Assembly: GCF_030269685.1 (NCBI RefSeq)
Contig: NZ_BSTT01000024.1
Coordinates: 1-50,465, forward strand
From: Actinomycetospora sp. NBRC 106378
GTDB lineage: Bacteria; Actinomycetota; Actinomycetes; Mycobacteriales; Pseudonocardiaceae
Length of the DNA stretch: 50,465 nt
Reading direction: 5' to 3'
Below are positions 23,785 to 32,948 of this stretch, in pieces. The position numbers and the translations under genes were made by a program. Position 1 is the stretch's first letter. Each line of letters opens with the position of its first letter. A model generated the notes under the pieces. It saw nothing but the letters and a program-made list of their open reading frames with translations. It ran no database searches and was not told where the DNA came from.

Positions 23785-24138
23785 TCAGGCCGGCGGCTTG
23801 ACCGCCAGGACGGGCACGGGCGACTCGAGCAGCAGGCGCTGGGAGATGCTCCCGAGCAGCGCCTTGCTCACCGGGGACCGGCGGCGCACGCCGATGACGA
23901 GCCGCTGCACGTCCCCGCGTTCGTCGATCTCGTCGAGCACAGCCTCGGCCGGGTCGCGGTCGCCGGACCCGCGACGCTCGACGACCTCGGTGCCTGCCGG
24001 GACCAGCCCCGGCTCGAGCGTGGACAGCGACAGGTTCACGACGACGAGCCGCGCCCCCAGCAGGTCCGCCTCCGCCGCTCCCGCAGCCAGCGCGTGCGTT
24101 CCCTCGGCGCCCTCGCCGACCGCCACGAGCACGCTCAT
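23785..24138 (-). CDS. Universal stress protein (UspA-like)
   Basis: The 117-residue protein has a short Usp fold: SVLVAVGEGAEGTHALAAGA at the start, RLVVVNLSL, and a C-terminal IGVRRRSPVSKALLGSISQR segment corresponding to the nucleotide-binding GxRG-x9-GS-x-S loop, then LLLESPVPVLAVKP. It is shorter than the usual 140-150 residues. The ATG overlaps the transporter stop (ATGA), making it the last gene of the iolC operon. Its role in inositol use is unknown. Confidence 0.82.
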   Translation of the reverse strand: MSVLVAVGEGAEGTHALAAGAAEADLLGARLVVVNLSLSTLEPGLVPAGTEVVERRGSGDRDPAEAVLDEIDERGDVQRLVIGVRRRSPVSKALLGSISQRLLLESPVPVLAVKPPA

Positions 24139-25553
24139 CGGACACCTCCGGCGGCGCGGAAGTCGGCCTCGAGCTCCTCGAGCGACCGGCCGCGGGTCTC
24201 GGGCACGTAGCGGTGGGTGAAGACCAGGGCGATCAGGCCGAGCGCGACGAAGATGAGAAACGTCGGCGCGATCCCGATCGCCTCGACGGTCGGCGGGAAG
24301 ACGAGGGCGACCACGGCGTTCGCGATCCACAGCACGAACACGCTGATGCCGATGGCGAGGCTGCGGATCTTCAGCGGGAAGATCTCGGAGAGGATCAGCC
24401 ACACGAGCGGGCCGATGGTGCCCTGCATGCAGAACACGAACAGCACGACGAACACGAGGATGAAGTACGCCTTCGCCGTCCCGTCGGGCAGGAGCAGTGC
24501 GGAGAGCCCGACGAGCAGGTGGAACGTCGTCGTCAGCGCGAAGCCGCCGAGCAGCATCGTGCGCCGGTCGATGCGGTTGATCAGCAGGATGCCGACGCTG
24601 ATGCCGAGCACCGAGAACAGGCCGTTGAGCGTGTTCGCGATGATCGCGGCGCTCGCCGAGAAGCCGGCGTCGCCCAGGAGCTGCGTGCCGTAGTACATGA
24701 TCGAGTTGATGCCGGTGAACTGCTGGAACACGCCCAGCCCGGCGCCGATCAGGATGAGCCGGCGGATCCAGCGCACCGAGAGGTCGGACGCCCCGCCAGT
24801 GCGCGAGAGCTCCTCCTCCTCGGCGAGCCGGTGCACCTCAGCCATCTCGGCGCGAGCCCGCTCGGGGGTGCGGACCTGCTCGAGGACCGCGAGGGCCTCG
24901 TCGTCGCGGCCCTGCCCGACGAGCCAGCGGGGGCTCTCCGGCATCCGCAGCATGCCGATGAACAGCGCGATCGCCGGGAGCAGCGCGACGACGAGCATGA
25001 CGCGCCAGATCGCGTCCACCTCGCCCCAGACGTTGAAGATGATCGCGTTGATCACGAAGGCCGCGAACTGGCCGGAGACGATCATGACCTCGTTGCGGGT
25101 GACGAGCCCGCCGCGCCGCTCGACCGGCGCGATCTCCGCGAGGTACACCGGCACGGTGGCGGACGCCCCGCCGACCGCGAGGCCGAGCACGAAACGGAAG
25201 ACCGCGAGGACCTCCCAGTTCGGGGCGGACACGCAGCCGATCGTGCCGATCATGAACACGACCGCGAGCAGCAGGATGTTGTGCCGGCGCCCGTAGCGGT
25301 CGGAGAGCCGCCCGCCGATCATGGCGCCGATGGCGGCCCCGAAGATCAGGATGCTGACGACGATGCCCTCGGTGACGGAGGTGAGCCCGAGGTCGCGGGT
25401 CAGGGGCTCGAGGGCGCCGTTGATGACGCCGGTGTCGTAGCCGAAGAGCAGGCCGCCGAAGGTCGCGACGACCGCGATCAGACCGAGCCGCGAGGAGTGC
25501 GGTCCCGTGGTGTCGGGCGGCAGGTTGGGTGGTGCTGCGGAATCGGTGCTCAA
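24135..25553 (-). CDS. MFS sugar/inositol-proton symporter (sugar porter family)
   Basis: The 472-residue protein of about 12 membrane segments has the sugar-porter motifs GGRLSDRYGRR between helices 2 and 3, PESPRWLVG before the central loop, FQQFTGINSIMYY in helix 7 and PETRGRSLEELEADF at the C-terminus. In an iol operon this is most likely the myo-inositol importer (IolT type). The start is TTG at 25553 with GGAGGAG upstream at the right distance. It gives a second import route besides the ABC transporter at 5928-8866. Confidence 0.87.
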   Translation of the reverse strand: MSTDSAAPPNLPPDTTGPHSSRLGLIAVVATFGGLLFGYDTGVINGALEPLTRDLGLTSVTEGIVVSILIFGAAIGAMIGGRLSDRYGRRHNILLLAVVFMIGTIGCVSAPNWEVLAVFRFVLGLAVGGASATVPVYLAEIAPVERRGGLVTRNEVMIVSGQFAAFVINAIIFNVWGEVDAIWRVMLVVALLPAIALFIGMLRMPESPRWLVGQGRDDEALAVLEQVRTPERARAEMAEVHRLAEEEELSRTGGASDLSVRWIRRLILIGAGLGVFQQFTGINSIMYYGTQLLGDAGFSASAAIIANTLNGLFSVLGISVGILLINRIDRRTMLLGGFALTTTFHLLVGLSALLLPDGTAKAYFILVFVVLFVFCMQGTIGPLVWLILSEIFPLKIRSLAIGISVFVLWIANAVVALVFPPTVEAIGIAPTFLIFVALGLIALVFTHRYVPETRGRSLEELEADFRAAGGVR

Positions 25554-25588
25554 GATCGCTCCTCCCCGATGAGGGCGTCGTGGATCGG

Positions 25589-25622
25589 CCCGACGGCGGG
25601 TGTCGTGTCACCCGCCGTCGGG
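25589..25622 (-). terminator. Internal hairpin between iolA and the transporter gene
   Basis: CCCGACGGCGGGTG (25589-25602) pairs perfectly with 25609-25622 around a six-base loop. It lies just past the iolA stop inside the operon and has no T tract on either strand, so it may reduce expression of the distal transporter and stress-protein genes or protect mRNA ends. Confidence 0.5.
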
Positions 25623-25629
25623 AACGGGG

Positions 25630-27168
25630 TCAGGCGTTGGTGGGGAAGCCGAGGTTCAGCCCGGCGTGGGACGGGTCGAGCCACCGGGTGGTGACGACCT
25701 TGCCCCGGGTGAAGAAGTGCACGCCCTCGGTGCCGTGGGCATGGGTGTCGCCGAACAGCGAGTTCTTCCAGCCGCCGAAGGAGTAGTAGGCCATCGGGAC
25801 CGGGACCGGCACGTTGACGCCGATCATCCCGACCTCGACCTCGTTCTGGAACCGCCGCGCGGCCCCGCCATCGTTGGTGAAGATCGCGGTGCCGTTGCCG
25901 TAGGGGTTCGCGTTGATCAGCTCGACCGCCTCGGTGTAGGAGTCGACGCGGACCACGGAGAGCACCGGTCCGAAGATCTCGTCGGTGTAGACGCTCATGT
26001 CGGTGCCGACGTGGTCGAGCAGCGTCGGGCCCACGAAGAAGCCCTGGCCGTCGGCGTCGAAGTCGCCGGTGCGGCCGTCGACCACCACGGTCGCGCCCTC
26101 GCGCTCGCCGGCGTCGACGTAGCCGGAGACGCGGTCCTGCGCCGCCTTCGTGACCAGCGGGCCCATGTCGCAGGAGCGTCGCCCGTCCCCGGTGCGCAGC
26201 CCGCGGGCCCGCTCGGCGATCTTCTCGACGAGGGTGTCGGCGCAGTCGCCCACCGCGACCAGCGCGGAGATCGACATGCACCGCTCGCCGGCCGAGCCGA
26301 ACCCGGCGTTCACCGCCTGGTCGGCGGCGAGGTCGAGGTCGGCGTCGGGCAGCACCACCATGTGGTTCTTCGCCCCGCCGAGGGCCTGGACGCGCTTGCC
26401 GTGCGCGGTGCCGGTCTCGTAGATGTAGCGCGCGATCGGGGTCGAGCCCACGAAGCTGATCGAGCGCACGTCGGGGTTCGTGAGCAGCCCGTCGACCGCG
26501 ACCTTGTCGCCGTGGACGACGTTGAACACGCCGTCGGGCAGCCCGGCCTCGCGCCACAGCTCGGCGATCCACAGCGCCGCCGAGGGGACCTTCTCGCTCG
26601 GCTTGAGCACCACGGTGTTGCCCGCGGCGATCGCGATGGGGAAGAACCACATCGGCACCATGGCCGGGAAGTTGAACGGCGAGATGATCCCGACGACGCC
26701 GAGCGGCTGCCGCACCGAGTGCACGTCGATGCCGGTCGAGGCGTTCTCGGTCGCGCCGCCCTTGAGCAGGTGGGGCATCCCGCAGGCGAACTCCACGACC
26801 TCCTGACCGCGCGCGACCTCACCGGCGGCGTCGGAGAGGACCTTGCCGTGCTCGGCGGTGATGACCTCCGCGAGCTCGCCCGCCTTCGCGTTCAGCAGCT
26901 CCCGGAACCGGAAGAGGATCGAGGTGCGCTTCGTCAGCGAGGTGTCGCGCCACCCCGGGAACGCCGCCTTCGCGACGGCGACCGCGTCGACGACCTCCGC
27001 CGCCGAGGCGAACGGCACCAGGGCCGTGACCTCGCCGGTCGCGGGGTTCGTGACGTCGCCGAAGGTCCCGCTCCCGCCGGGGGTGGGCGTGCCGCCGATC
27101 CAGTGGGTGAGCTCGGGGACGCCGCCGTCGGTGGGGGTGGTGGCGGTGTCGTCCAGCGTGCTGGTCAT
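25630..27168 (-). CDS. iolA: CoA-acylating methylmalonate/malonate-semialdehyde dehydrogenase
   Basis: The 512-residue aldehyde dehydrogenase has the nucleophile Cys297 in GSAGERCMSISALVAVG, a sequence specific to the MMSDH/IolA group. ISPFNFPAMVPMWFFPIA and the NAD-binding motif SFVGSTPIARYIYETG are also as expected. It converts malonate semialdehyde to acetyl-CoA and CO2, the last step of inositol breakdown, and may also handle methylmalonate semialdehyde from valine. It follows iolD by 16 bp and precedes the transporter. Confidence 0.93.
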   Translation of the reverse strand: MTSTLDDTATTPTDGGVPELTHWIGGTPTPGGSGTFGDVTNPATGEVTALVPFASAAEVVDAVAVAKAAFPGWRDTSLTKRTSILFRFRELLNAKAGELAEVITAEHGKVLSDAAGEVARGQEVVEFACGMPHLLKGGATENASTGIDVHSVRQPLGVVGIISPFNFPAMVPMWFFPIAIAAGNTVVLKPSEKVPSAALWIAELWREAGLPDGVFNVVHGDKVAVDGLLTNPDVRSISFVGSTPIARYIYETGTAHGKRVQALGGAKNHMVVLPDADLDLAADQAVNAGFGSAGERCMSISALVAVGDCADTLVEKIAERARGLRTGDGRRSCDMGPLVTKAAQDRVSGYVDAGEREGATVVVDGRTGDFDADGQGFFVGPTLLDHVGTDMSVYTDEIFGPVLSVVRVDSYTEAVELINANPYGNGTAIFTNDGGAARRFQNEVEVGMIGVNVPVPVPMAYYSFGGWKNSLFGDTHAHGTEGVHFFTRGKVVTTRWLDPSHAGLNLGFPTNA

Positions 27169-27184
27169 CAGATCTCCGTCTCGG

Positions 27185-29095
27185 TCAGTGCTTCTCGGCG
27201 GGCGCGAGGAAGGGCCGCTGCCGCGCCTTGTTGACGTCGTAGGTGGCTCGCGCGGACTGCGTCGAGGCGAGGGTGGAGGTCTCGCTGACGGGCACGTCCC
27301 ACCAGGAGCGGGAGTCGGGAGCGCCGACGCGGGGATCGGTCTCGACGTGCACGACCGACGCGTGCGGATCCGCCTTCGCCGCGGTGATCGCCGCCGCGAA
27401 CTCCTCGGCGGACCGCACCCGACGCACCGGCACCCCCAACGACTCGGCGTTCGCGGCGAGGTCGACCGGCAGGTGCCCGCCGTCGAGCCGGCCCGACGAC
27501 GTGCGGTAGCGGTAGCTGGTGCCGAACCGCTGGGAGCCCAGGGACTCCGAGAGCGCGCCGATCGAGGCGAAGCCGTGGTTCTGCACGAGCACCACGATCA
27601 CCTTGAGTCCCTCCTGGACCGCAGTGACCAGTTCGGTCGCCATCATGAGGTAGGAGCCGTCGCCGACCAGGACGAACACGTCACGGTCGGGCGCACCCAG
27701 GGCGACCCCGAGGCCGCCGGCCACCTCGTAGCCCATGCAGGAGTACCCGTACTCGACGTGGTAGCCCTTCGGGTCGCGGGTCTGCCACAGCTTGTGCAGG
27801 TCACCCGGCATCGAGCCCGCGGCGCAGACGACGACGTCGCGCGGGTCGGACAGGTCGTTGACCATGCCCAACACCTCGGACTGGGTGAGCAGCCCGTCGG
27901 CCCCCGCGTTCGGGCTCGCCGGGTGGTACGCGGCGTCGACGGTCGCGGCCCACTCCGCGTCCAGCGTGCGGTACCGCTCGACGTAGGACGCGTCGACCGC
28001 GTGACCCTCGAGGGCGGCGGTCAGCGCCTCCAGCGTCTCGCGGGCGTCGGCGACGACGGAGACCCCGGAGTGCTTCACCGCGTCGATCGGGGCGACGTTG
28101 ACGTTGACGAACCGGACGTCCGGATGCGCGAAGGCCGTGCGGCTCGCCGTCGTGAAATCGGAGTACCGGGTGCCGATCCCGACGACGACGTCGGCATCCG
28201 CGGCGATCGCGTTGGCGGCGGTGGTGCCGGTGGACCCGATCGCGCCGAGGCACTGCGGGTGGTCCCACGCGAGCGTGCCCTTGCCCGCCTGCGACTGGCC
28301 GACGGGGATGCCGGTGGCCTCGCAGAACGCCGCGAGCGCCTCGACCGCGCCGCTGTAGTGCACGCCGCCGCCGGCGACGACCAGCGGGCGGCGCGCGGAG
28401 CGGATCGCCTCGGCGGCCCGGTCGACGGCGGAGCGCTCCGGCACCGGACGGGCCACGTGCCAGGTCCGCTCGGCGAAGAACTCGACCGGCCAGTCGTGCG
28501 CCTGGGCCTGCACGTCCTGCGGGAAGCAGACCGTGACCGCACCGGTCTCGACCGGGTCCGTGAGCACCCGCATCGCCGAGAGGAGGGCGGCCGGGAGCTG
28601 CTCGGGCCGCCACACGCGGTCGAAGTACTTCGACACCGGGCGGAAGCAGTCGTTGACGGTGACGTCGCCCGCGCCCGGGAGCTCCAGCTCCTGCAGCAGC
28701 GGCGACGCGGACCGGTCGGCGAACGTGTCGGCCGGGAGCAGCAGCACGGGCAGCCGGTTGATCGTGGCCAGCGCGGCACCGGTGACCATGTTGGTGGCGC
28801 CCGGGCCGACGCTCGACGACACGGCCCAGGTCCGCAGCCGGTCCTGGGTGCGGGCGTAGGCGACCGCGGTGTGGACCATGGCCTGCTCGTTGCGGCCGAG
28901 GACGTAGCGCAGCGCGTCGGGCTCCTCCAGCTCCGCCTGCAGCAGCGCCTGTCCCAGGCCCGCGACGTTGCCGTGGCCGAAGATGCCGAAGCACCCGGCG
29001 AACAGCTTCTGCCGCACGCCGTCGCGCTCGGAGTACTGCGCGGCGAGGAACCTCACGGTCGCCTGGGCGACGGTCAACCGCACCGTGTCTGCCAT
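27185..29095 (-). CDS. iolD: Trihydroxycyclohexane-1,2-dione hydrolase (ThDP-dependent)
   Basis: The 636-residue ThDP enzyme has the IolD opening VRLTVAQATVRFLAAQYSE and GIFGHGNVAGLGQAL, the catalytic Glu in VLGRNEQAMVHTA, SSVGPGATNMVTGAA, and the ThDP/Mg motif VLVGDGSYLMMATELVTAV ending with QNHGFASIG. It hydrolyses the dione ring to 5-deoxy-glucuronate. The ATG at 29095 shares its first base with the iolB stop (TGATG), so the two are translationally coupled. Confidence 0.94.
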   Translation of the reverse strand: MADTVRLTVAQATVRFLAAQYSERDGVRQKLFAGCFGIFGHGNVAGLGQALLQAELEEPDALRYVLGRNEQAMVHTAVAYARTQDRLRTWAVSSSVGPGATNMVTGAALATINRLPVLLLPADTFADRSASPLLQELELPGAGDVTVNDCFRPVSKYFDRVWRPEQLPAALLSAMRVLTDPVETGAVTVCFPQDVQAQAHDWPVEFFAERTWHVARPVPERSAVDRAAEAIRSARRPLVVAGGGVHYSGAVEALAAFCEATGIPVGQSQAGKGTLAWDHPQCLGAIGSTGTTAANAIAADADVVVGIGTRYSDFTTASRTAFAHPDVRFVNVNVAPIDAVKHSGVSVVADARETLEALTAALEGHAVDASYVERYRTLDAEWAATVDAAYHPASPNAGADGLLTQSEVLGMVNDLSDPRDVVVCAAGSMPGDLHKLWQTRDPKGYHVEYGYSCMGYEVAGGLGVALGAPDRDVFVLVGDGSYLMMATELVTAVQEGLKVIVVLVQNHGFASIGALSESLGSQRFGTSYRYRTSSGRLDGGHLPVDLAANAESLGVPVRRVRSAEEFAAAITAAKADPHASVVHVETDPRVGAPDSRSWWDVPVSETSTLASTQSARATYDVNKARQRPFLAPAEKH

Positions 29096-29967
29096 CACTG
29101 CCCTCCGAGACGAGCGTCGATGCTCTGGTCGGCCCAGGTCTCCCGCACCCACGCCTGCTCGGGGTGGTCGGTGATCCGCCAGGCGCGCTCCGGCCCGGGG
29201 CCGGCCATGACGTTGAGGTAGTACATGTCGTGCCCCGGCGCGGCCATGCACGGTCCGTGCCAGCCGAAGGGGACGAGCACGGTGTCGCGGTCGCGGACCT
29301 CGACGAGCACGTCGATCTCCCCGGCCTCCGACGTCGACGTGCGGTGGTAGCCGATCCCCGGGGTGCCGTGCGGCGACGGCGCGATCTCGAAGTAGTAGAT
29401 CTCCTCGAGCTCGGACTCGTGCGGGCCCGCGGTGTCGTGCTTGTGGGCCGGGTAGCTCGACCAGTTGCCGTTCGGGGTGATCACCTCGCAGGCGATCAGC
29501 GAGGCGGTCTCGAACACCCCGACGGTGCCGAAGTTGCGGACCTGCCGGCTCGCCTGCCCGGCGCCGCGCAGCTCGACCGGCACGTCGGCAGCGGGCGCGT
29601 ACCGGAACGCCAGCTGGGTGTCGGTGCGGGCTCCCGTCAACGCGAAGCGTCCCTCGCCGCGCACGGTGACCTCCGCGTCGACCGGCAGGTACACGACGTC
29701 CGTGGGCCCGGCGAACACGCTCGTCCGGCCGCGCAGCTCGAACGTCGTGCTCCCCAGGGTGACCGCCCCGGAGCCCGCGAGCGGGACGACGAACATCTCC
29801 TCACCCGCCGTCGGGACGGTCCGCTCCTCGCCGCGGGCGAGGGTGAAGGTCCGCAGCGAGGAGTGCGACCAGCCGGCGACCTCCCGCGTGATCAGCGTGT
29901 CGAAGCCGTCGGCGGCGCTGCTTCCCGACGGCAGGTGGAGCTCGTTGCCGAGGACGGTGCGCGTCAT
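29095..29967 (-). CDS. iolB: 5-deoxy-glucuronate isomerase
   Basis: The 290-residue bicupin has the metal-binding histidines in YPAHKHDTAG with the Glu of LEEIYYFEI and the late His of FGWHGPCMAAPGHDMYYLNVMAG, as expected for IolB. It converts 5-deoxy-glucuronate to 5-dehydro-2-deoxy-gluconate. The length is normal for the family. The start overlaps the upstream aldolase gene by 4 bp (ATGA). Confidence 0.93.
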   Translation of the reverse strand: MTRTVLGNELHLPSGSSAADGFDTLITREVAGWSHSSLRTFTLARGEERTVPTAGEEMFVVPLAGSGAVTLGSTTFELRGRTSVFAGPTDVVYLPVDAEVTVRGEGRFALTGARTDTQLAFRYAPAADVPVELRGAGQASRQVRNFGTVGVFETASLIACEVITPNGNWSSYPAHKHDTAGPHESELEEIYYFEIAPSPHGTPGIGYHRTSTSEAGEIDVLVEVRDRDTVLVPFGWHGPCMAAPGHDMYYLNVMAGPGPERAWRITDHPEQAWVRETWADQSIDARLGGQ

Positions 29968-30866
29968 GCCGCGGCCGCCTTGGCGGGCCGGACGAGGGAC
30001 ACCGCGGTGTCGACGGCGGCCGCGACGTCGCCGTCGGGCGGGTAGAGCAGCGACCGGCCGACGACGAGCCCGCGGACCCCGGGCAGCGCGAGGGCCCGCG
30101 CCCAGGAGGCGTAGGTGTCGTCGGGGTGGCCGGCGGGGTCGCCGCCCAGGAGCAGCGTGGGCAGCGTGGTCGCCGCCATGACACGCTCCATGTCGTCGAT
30201 CACGGGGAGCTTGAGCCAGGTGTAGGCGCTGGAGGCGCCGAGGCCCTGCCCGATGTGCACCGAGCGGACGACGGCCTCGGGCGAGAGGTCGTTGACCACC
30301 TGCCCGTCGACGCGGCGCGACAGGAAGGGCTCGACCATCGCGACGACGCCCGCGCGGTTGGCCTCGGTGACGACCTGCGCGCAGGTCTGGAGAGTGGCGA
30401 CGGTCGACGGGTCGTCGAGGTCGATGCGGGTGAGCATCTTGATGGCGTCGAAGCGGGCCTCGACGGTGGCCGCGACGTCGTAGCCGGTCAGCCGGTCGTC
30501 CATCTCGAACACCGCGCCCGCGAGCCCGCCCCGGTTCATCGAGGAGACCACGACCTTGTCCTCGAGCGCCCCCAGCAGCAGGAGGTCCTCGAGGACGTCG
30601 GCGGTACCGAGGACGCCGTCGACGCCCGGTCGGGCGAGCGCGGTGACCAGCCGGTCGAGCAGCTCGGGGCGGCTCTCCATGGCCTCGGGGTTCCCCCGCA
30701 CCGACAGCGCCCCGCGGGCGGGGTGGTCGGCGGCGACCAGCATGAGCCGGCCGTCCGGGGGCAGGAACGGCTGGCGGGCCCGGGCGGCGAGCAGCGCGGT
30801 GACGCGTCCCGGGTCGTGGGCCCGGACGTCGCGGAGCTCCGCGAGGTCGGCCACGAAGTCAGGCAT
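29964..30866 (-). CDS. Aldolase-like protein of inositol clusters (DeoC/LacD-type, IolJ role)
   Basis: The 300-residue TIM-barrel protein resembles the deoxyribose-phosphate aldolase-like protein found between iolC and iolB in actinobacterial iol clusters. It has LMLVAADHPARGALSVRG near the start, a lysine-containing DAIKMLTRIDLDD strand that is a candidate Schiff base, and a later WLKLPVIDDMERVM strand. It fills the position of the aldolase step that splits phosphorylated dehydro-deoxy-gluconate into malonate semialdehyde and dihydroxyacetone phosphate. No other IolJ candidate is present. The role is inferred from position and fold. Confidence 0.78.
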   Translation of the reverse strand: MPDFVADLAELRDVRAHDPGRVTALLAARARQPFLPPDGRLMLVAADHPARGALSVRGNPEAMESRPELLDRLVTALARPGVDGVLGTADVLEDLLLLGALEDKVVVSSMNRGGLAGAVFEMDDRLTGYDVAATVEARFDAIKMLTRIDLDDPSTVATLQTCAQVVTEANRAGVVAMVEPFLSRRVDGQVVNDLSPEAVVRSVHIGQGLGASSAYTWLKLPVIDDMERVMAATTLPTLLLGGDPAGHPDDTYASWARALALPGVRGLVVGRSLLYPPDGDVAAAVDTAVSLVRPAKAAAA

Positions 30867-31839
30867 CGGACTCCCCGTTCTGGTTCGGGTCGCCGCCGGA
30901 CAGCAGGGTGTCGATCTCGGCGGGCGTCGGCATGGCGGTGGAGCACTCGAGGCGGGAGGCGACGATGGCCCCGGCCGCGTTGGCGCGGTGCAGGACCTCC
31001 TCCAGCGGCCACCCGGCGAGCAGGCCGTGGGCCAGCGAGCCCCCGAAGCTGTCGCCGGCGCCGAGGCCGTTGTAGGGCGTGATGTCGATCGGCGGCGAGA
31101 CCACGCGCTCCGTGCGGGTCTTGGCGAGGACGCCCTTGGGCCCCTGCTTGACCACGGCGAGCGTCACCCCCGCGTCGAGCAGCGCGTCGGCCGCCCGGTC
31201 GGGGTCGGTCTCGTCGACCGCGACCTCGCACTCCTCGCGGTTCCCGACCGTCACCGTGACCTGGCCGAGGATCTTCTGGATCTGCGCGCGGGCCAGCTCC
31301 GGGGACTCCCAGAACATCGGCCGGTAGTCCAGGTCGAGCACCGTCCGGCCCGCGCCGCGCGCGGCGAGCGCCTCGTGGTGCGCCGCGCGCGACGGCTCCT
31401 CGGACAGGCCCGTGACCGAGAGCCACAGCAGGTCGGCGCCGGCGATCGCGTCACGGTCGAGGTCGGCGGGCCGCACCTGCAGGTCGGGCGCGGTGGGCTT
31501 CCGGTAGAAGTACAGCGGGAAGTCGTCCGGCGGGAAGATCTCGCAGAACGTGACCGGCGTGGCGTACTCGGTGTTGGTGACGACGTACCGGTCGTCCACC
31601 CCGAGCCGGCCCAGCTCCCGGCGCACGTAGCGGCCGAACGGGTCGTCGCCGACACCGGTGATGATCGCGGCGCGGCGCCCGAGGCGGGCCGCGGCGACGG
31701 CGACGTTCGCGGTGGTGCCGCCGAGGAACTTCCCGAACGAGGTGACGTCCTCGAGCCCGACCCCGACCTGCAGCGGGTAGATGTCCACCCCGGCGCGGCC
31801 GAACGTCAGGACCTCGGGCGGCTCGACGGAGGCGTTCAT
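30859..31839 (-). CDS. iolC: 5-dehydro-2-deoxygluconokinase (PfkB family)
   Basis: The 326-residue ribokinase-family protein has the GGTTANVAVAAARLG motif near residue 40 and the anion-hole/catalytic motif NGLGAGDSFGG near the C-terminus with the base Asp. VLTFGRAGVDIYPLQ is the typical IolC opening. It phosphorylates 5-dehydro-2-deoxygluconate. It is the first gene of the iolC operon, 8 bp overlapping the aldolase gene, and faces the IolR-like regulator across a 127-bp control region. Confidence 0.93.
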   Translation of the reverse strand: MNASVEPPEVLTFGRAGVDIYPLQVGVGLEDVTSFGKFLGGTTANVAVAAARLGRRAAIITGVGDDPFGRYVRRELGRLGVDDRYVVTNTEYATPVTFCEIFPPDDFPLYFYRKPTAPDLQVRPADLDRDAIAGADLLWLSVTGLSEEPSRAAHHEALAARGAGRTVLDLDYRPMFWESPELARAQIQKILGQVTVTVGNREECEVAVDETDPDRAADALLDAGVTLAVVKQGPKGVLAKTRTERVVSPPIDITPYNGLGAGDSFGGSLAHGLLAGWPLEEVLHRANAAGAIVASRLECSTAMPTPAEIDTLLSGGDPNQNGESDA

Positions 31840-31885
31840 GATGGCCCTCTCGGTGCTTCTCGCAGGGTTCCGGCGTCAGGACCGA

Positions 31886-31930
31886 ACGGTAGGCCGGGGC
31901 ACCGACAACGTCAATACTTTGTACAGACAT
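31886..31930 (-). promoter_or_regulatory. iolC operon promoter with IolR-like operator
   Basis: On the minus strand TGTCTGTACA (31929-31920) is followed by AAGTA and TTGACG (-35, 31914-31909), a 17-bp spacer and TACCGT (-10, 31891-31886). This spacing is near ideal. The operator abuts the -35 and also lies about 38 bp upstream of the divergent regulator start, so one site could control both directions. Confidence 0.7.
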
Positions 31931-31966
31931 GATGACAATAGGACCTGGACCGGTAGGCTACGGCGT

Positions 31967-32722
31967 ATGGCCACCCGATCCGAGGCCGTCCCGCTGGACG
32001 TGCGGCTCGACCGGACCAGTCCCGTGCCGCTCTACCACCAGCTCTCGCAGGCGATCGAGGCCAAGATCGCGTCCGGGGAGCTGCGCCCCGGGGACCGGAT
32101 CGAGAACGAGCTCGCGCTCACCGAACGGCTCGGCCTCGCTCGCCCGACCGCCCGGCAGGCCATCGCGGAGCTGGTCCGCAAGGGCATGCTCGTGCGCCGT
32201 CGGGGGCTCGGCACCCAGGTCACGCGTCCCGCGATCCACCGCGACGTCCGCCTGTCCTCGCTCCACGAGGACCTCACGACGGCGGGTCGTTCCCCGCGGA
32301 CGCGGCTGCTCTCCGCCGACATCGTGCCCGCCTCGTCGCTCGGGCTCGCCGAGGCGCTGTCGCCCGACGAGACGATGCAGTGCATCCGCCGGCTGCGGTC
32401 GGCCGACGACGAGCCGCTCGCCGTCATGACCAACTACCTGCCCGCCGCCGTGCAACTGTCGGACGCGGACCTCGCCGAGCTCACCGACACCGGGCTCTAC
32501 GACCTGCTGCGCGCCCGCGGGGTGCAGATCGCGATCGCCCGCCAGACGATCGGCGCCCGCCTGGCCACCGACGAGGAGGCGTCGCTGCTCGAGCAGGAGA
32601 CGCCGCTGGCCTGCGTGACCGCCGAGATGCTGGTGTACGACGACGCCGGGGCGCTGGTCGAGGTCGGGCGCCACCTCTACCGCGCCGACCGGTACACGGT
32701 GGAGACGTCGGTCGTCGTGTAG
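31967..32722 (+). CDS. iolR: IolR-like GntR/HutC-family regulator with UTRA domain
   Basis: The 251-residue regulator has a winged helix with IENELALTERLGLARPTARQ as recognition region and the LVRRRGLGTQV wing. A UTRA domain follows, with CIRRLRSADDEPLAVMTN and VEVGRHLYRADRYTVE. Its place, divergent from iolC, is that of IolR in Corynebacterium glutamicum, and the adjacent site agrees with the published IolR pattern as I recall it (KGWCHTRACA). There is no ribosome site; TAGGCT (31953-31958) lies 8 bp before the ATG, suggesting a leaderless mRNA. It is probably the repressor of the whole region, relieved by an inositol metabolite. Confidence 0.85.
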   Translation: MATRSEAVPLDVRLDRTSPVPLYHQLSQAIEAKIASGELRPGDRIENELALTERLGLARPTARQAIAELVRKGMLVRRRGLGTQVTRPAIHRDVRLSSLHEDLTTAGRSPRTRLLSADIVPASSLGLAEALSPDETMQCIRRLRSADDEPLAVMTNYLPAAVQLSDADLAELTDTGLYDLLRARGVQIAIARQTIGARLATDEEASLLEQETPLACVTAEMLVYDDAGALVEVGRHLYRADRYTVETSVVV

Positions 32723-32762
32723 GTGCGCTGCGTGCACCCTCTCCGCGCGGCGCGCACCCCCA

Positions 32763-32829
32763 CAAGATCTCATGGCGCGGAGCGACGTGGTCGGTGAGCG
32801 AGCACTTCGCTCCGCTCGACGAGATCTTG
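32763..32829. repeat. Large imperfect inverted repeat downstream of iolR
   Basis: CAAGATCTC (32763-32771) and CGGAGCGA (32778-32785) pair with TCGCTCCG (32807-32814) and GAGATCTTG (32821-32829), with a symmetric 6-nt mismatched bubble and a 21-nt apex. It may be a terminator for iolR or a small mobile repeat. The rest of the 226-bp gap (32723-32948) shows only GC-rich, repeat-like words. Confidence 0.55.
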
Positions 32830-32948
32830 CGGGAGCGGGGCGCGCCGGGAGTACGCTCTGCGCTGCTCGGAGTGCGGCGTCGGAACGCTCCGGGCGTCGC
32901 TGCGGCGGCTCCTCGTGGCGCGTCCGATCGTGCTGCGCGAGGAGCGTC

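Noticed and set aside
24213..25694. Plus-strand open frame opposite the sugar porter gene
   Set aside because: Asp/Glu/Arg/His-rich with no hydrophobic segments. It mirrors the membrane protein on the other strand.
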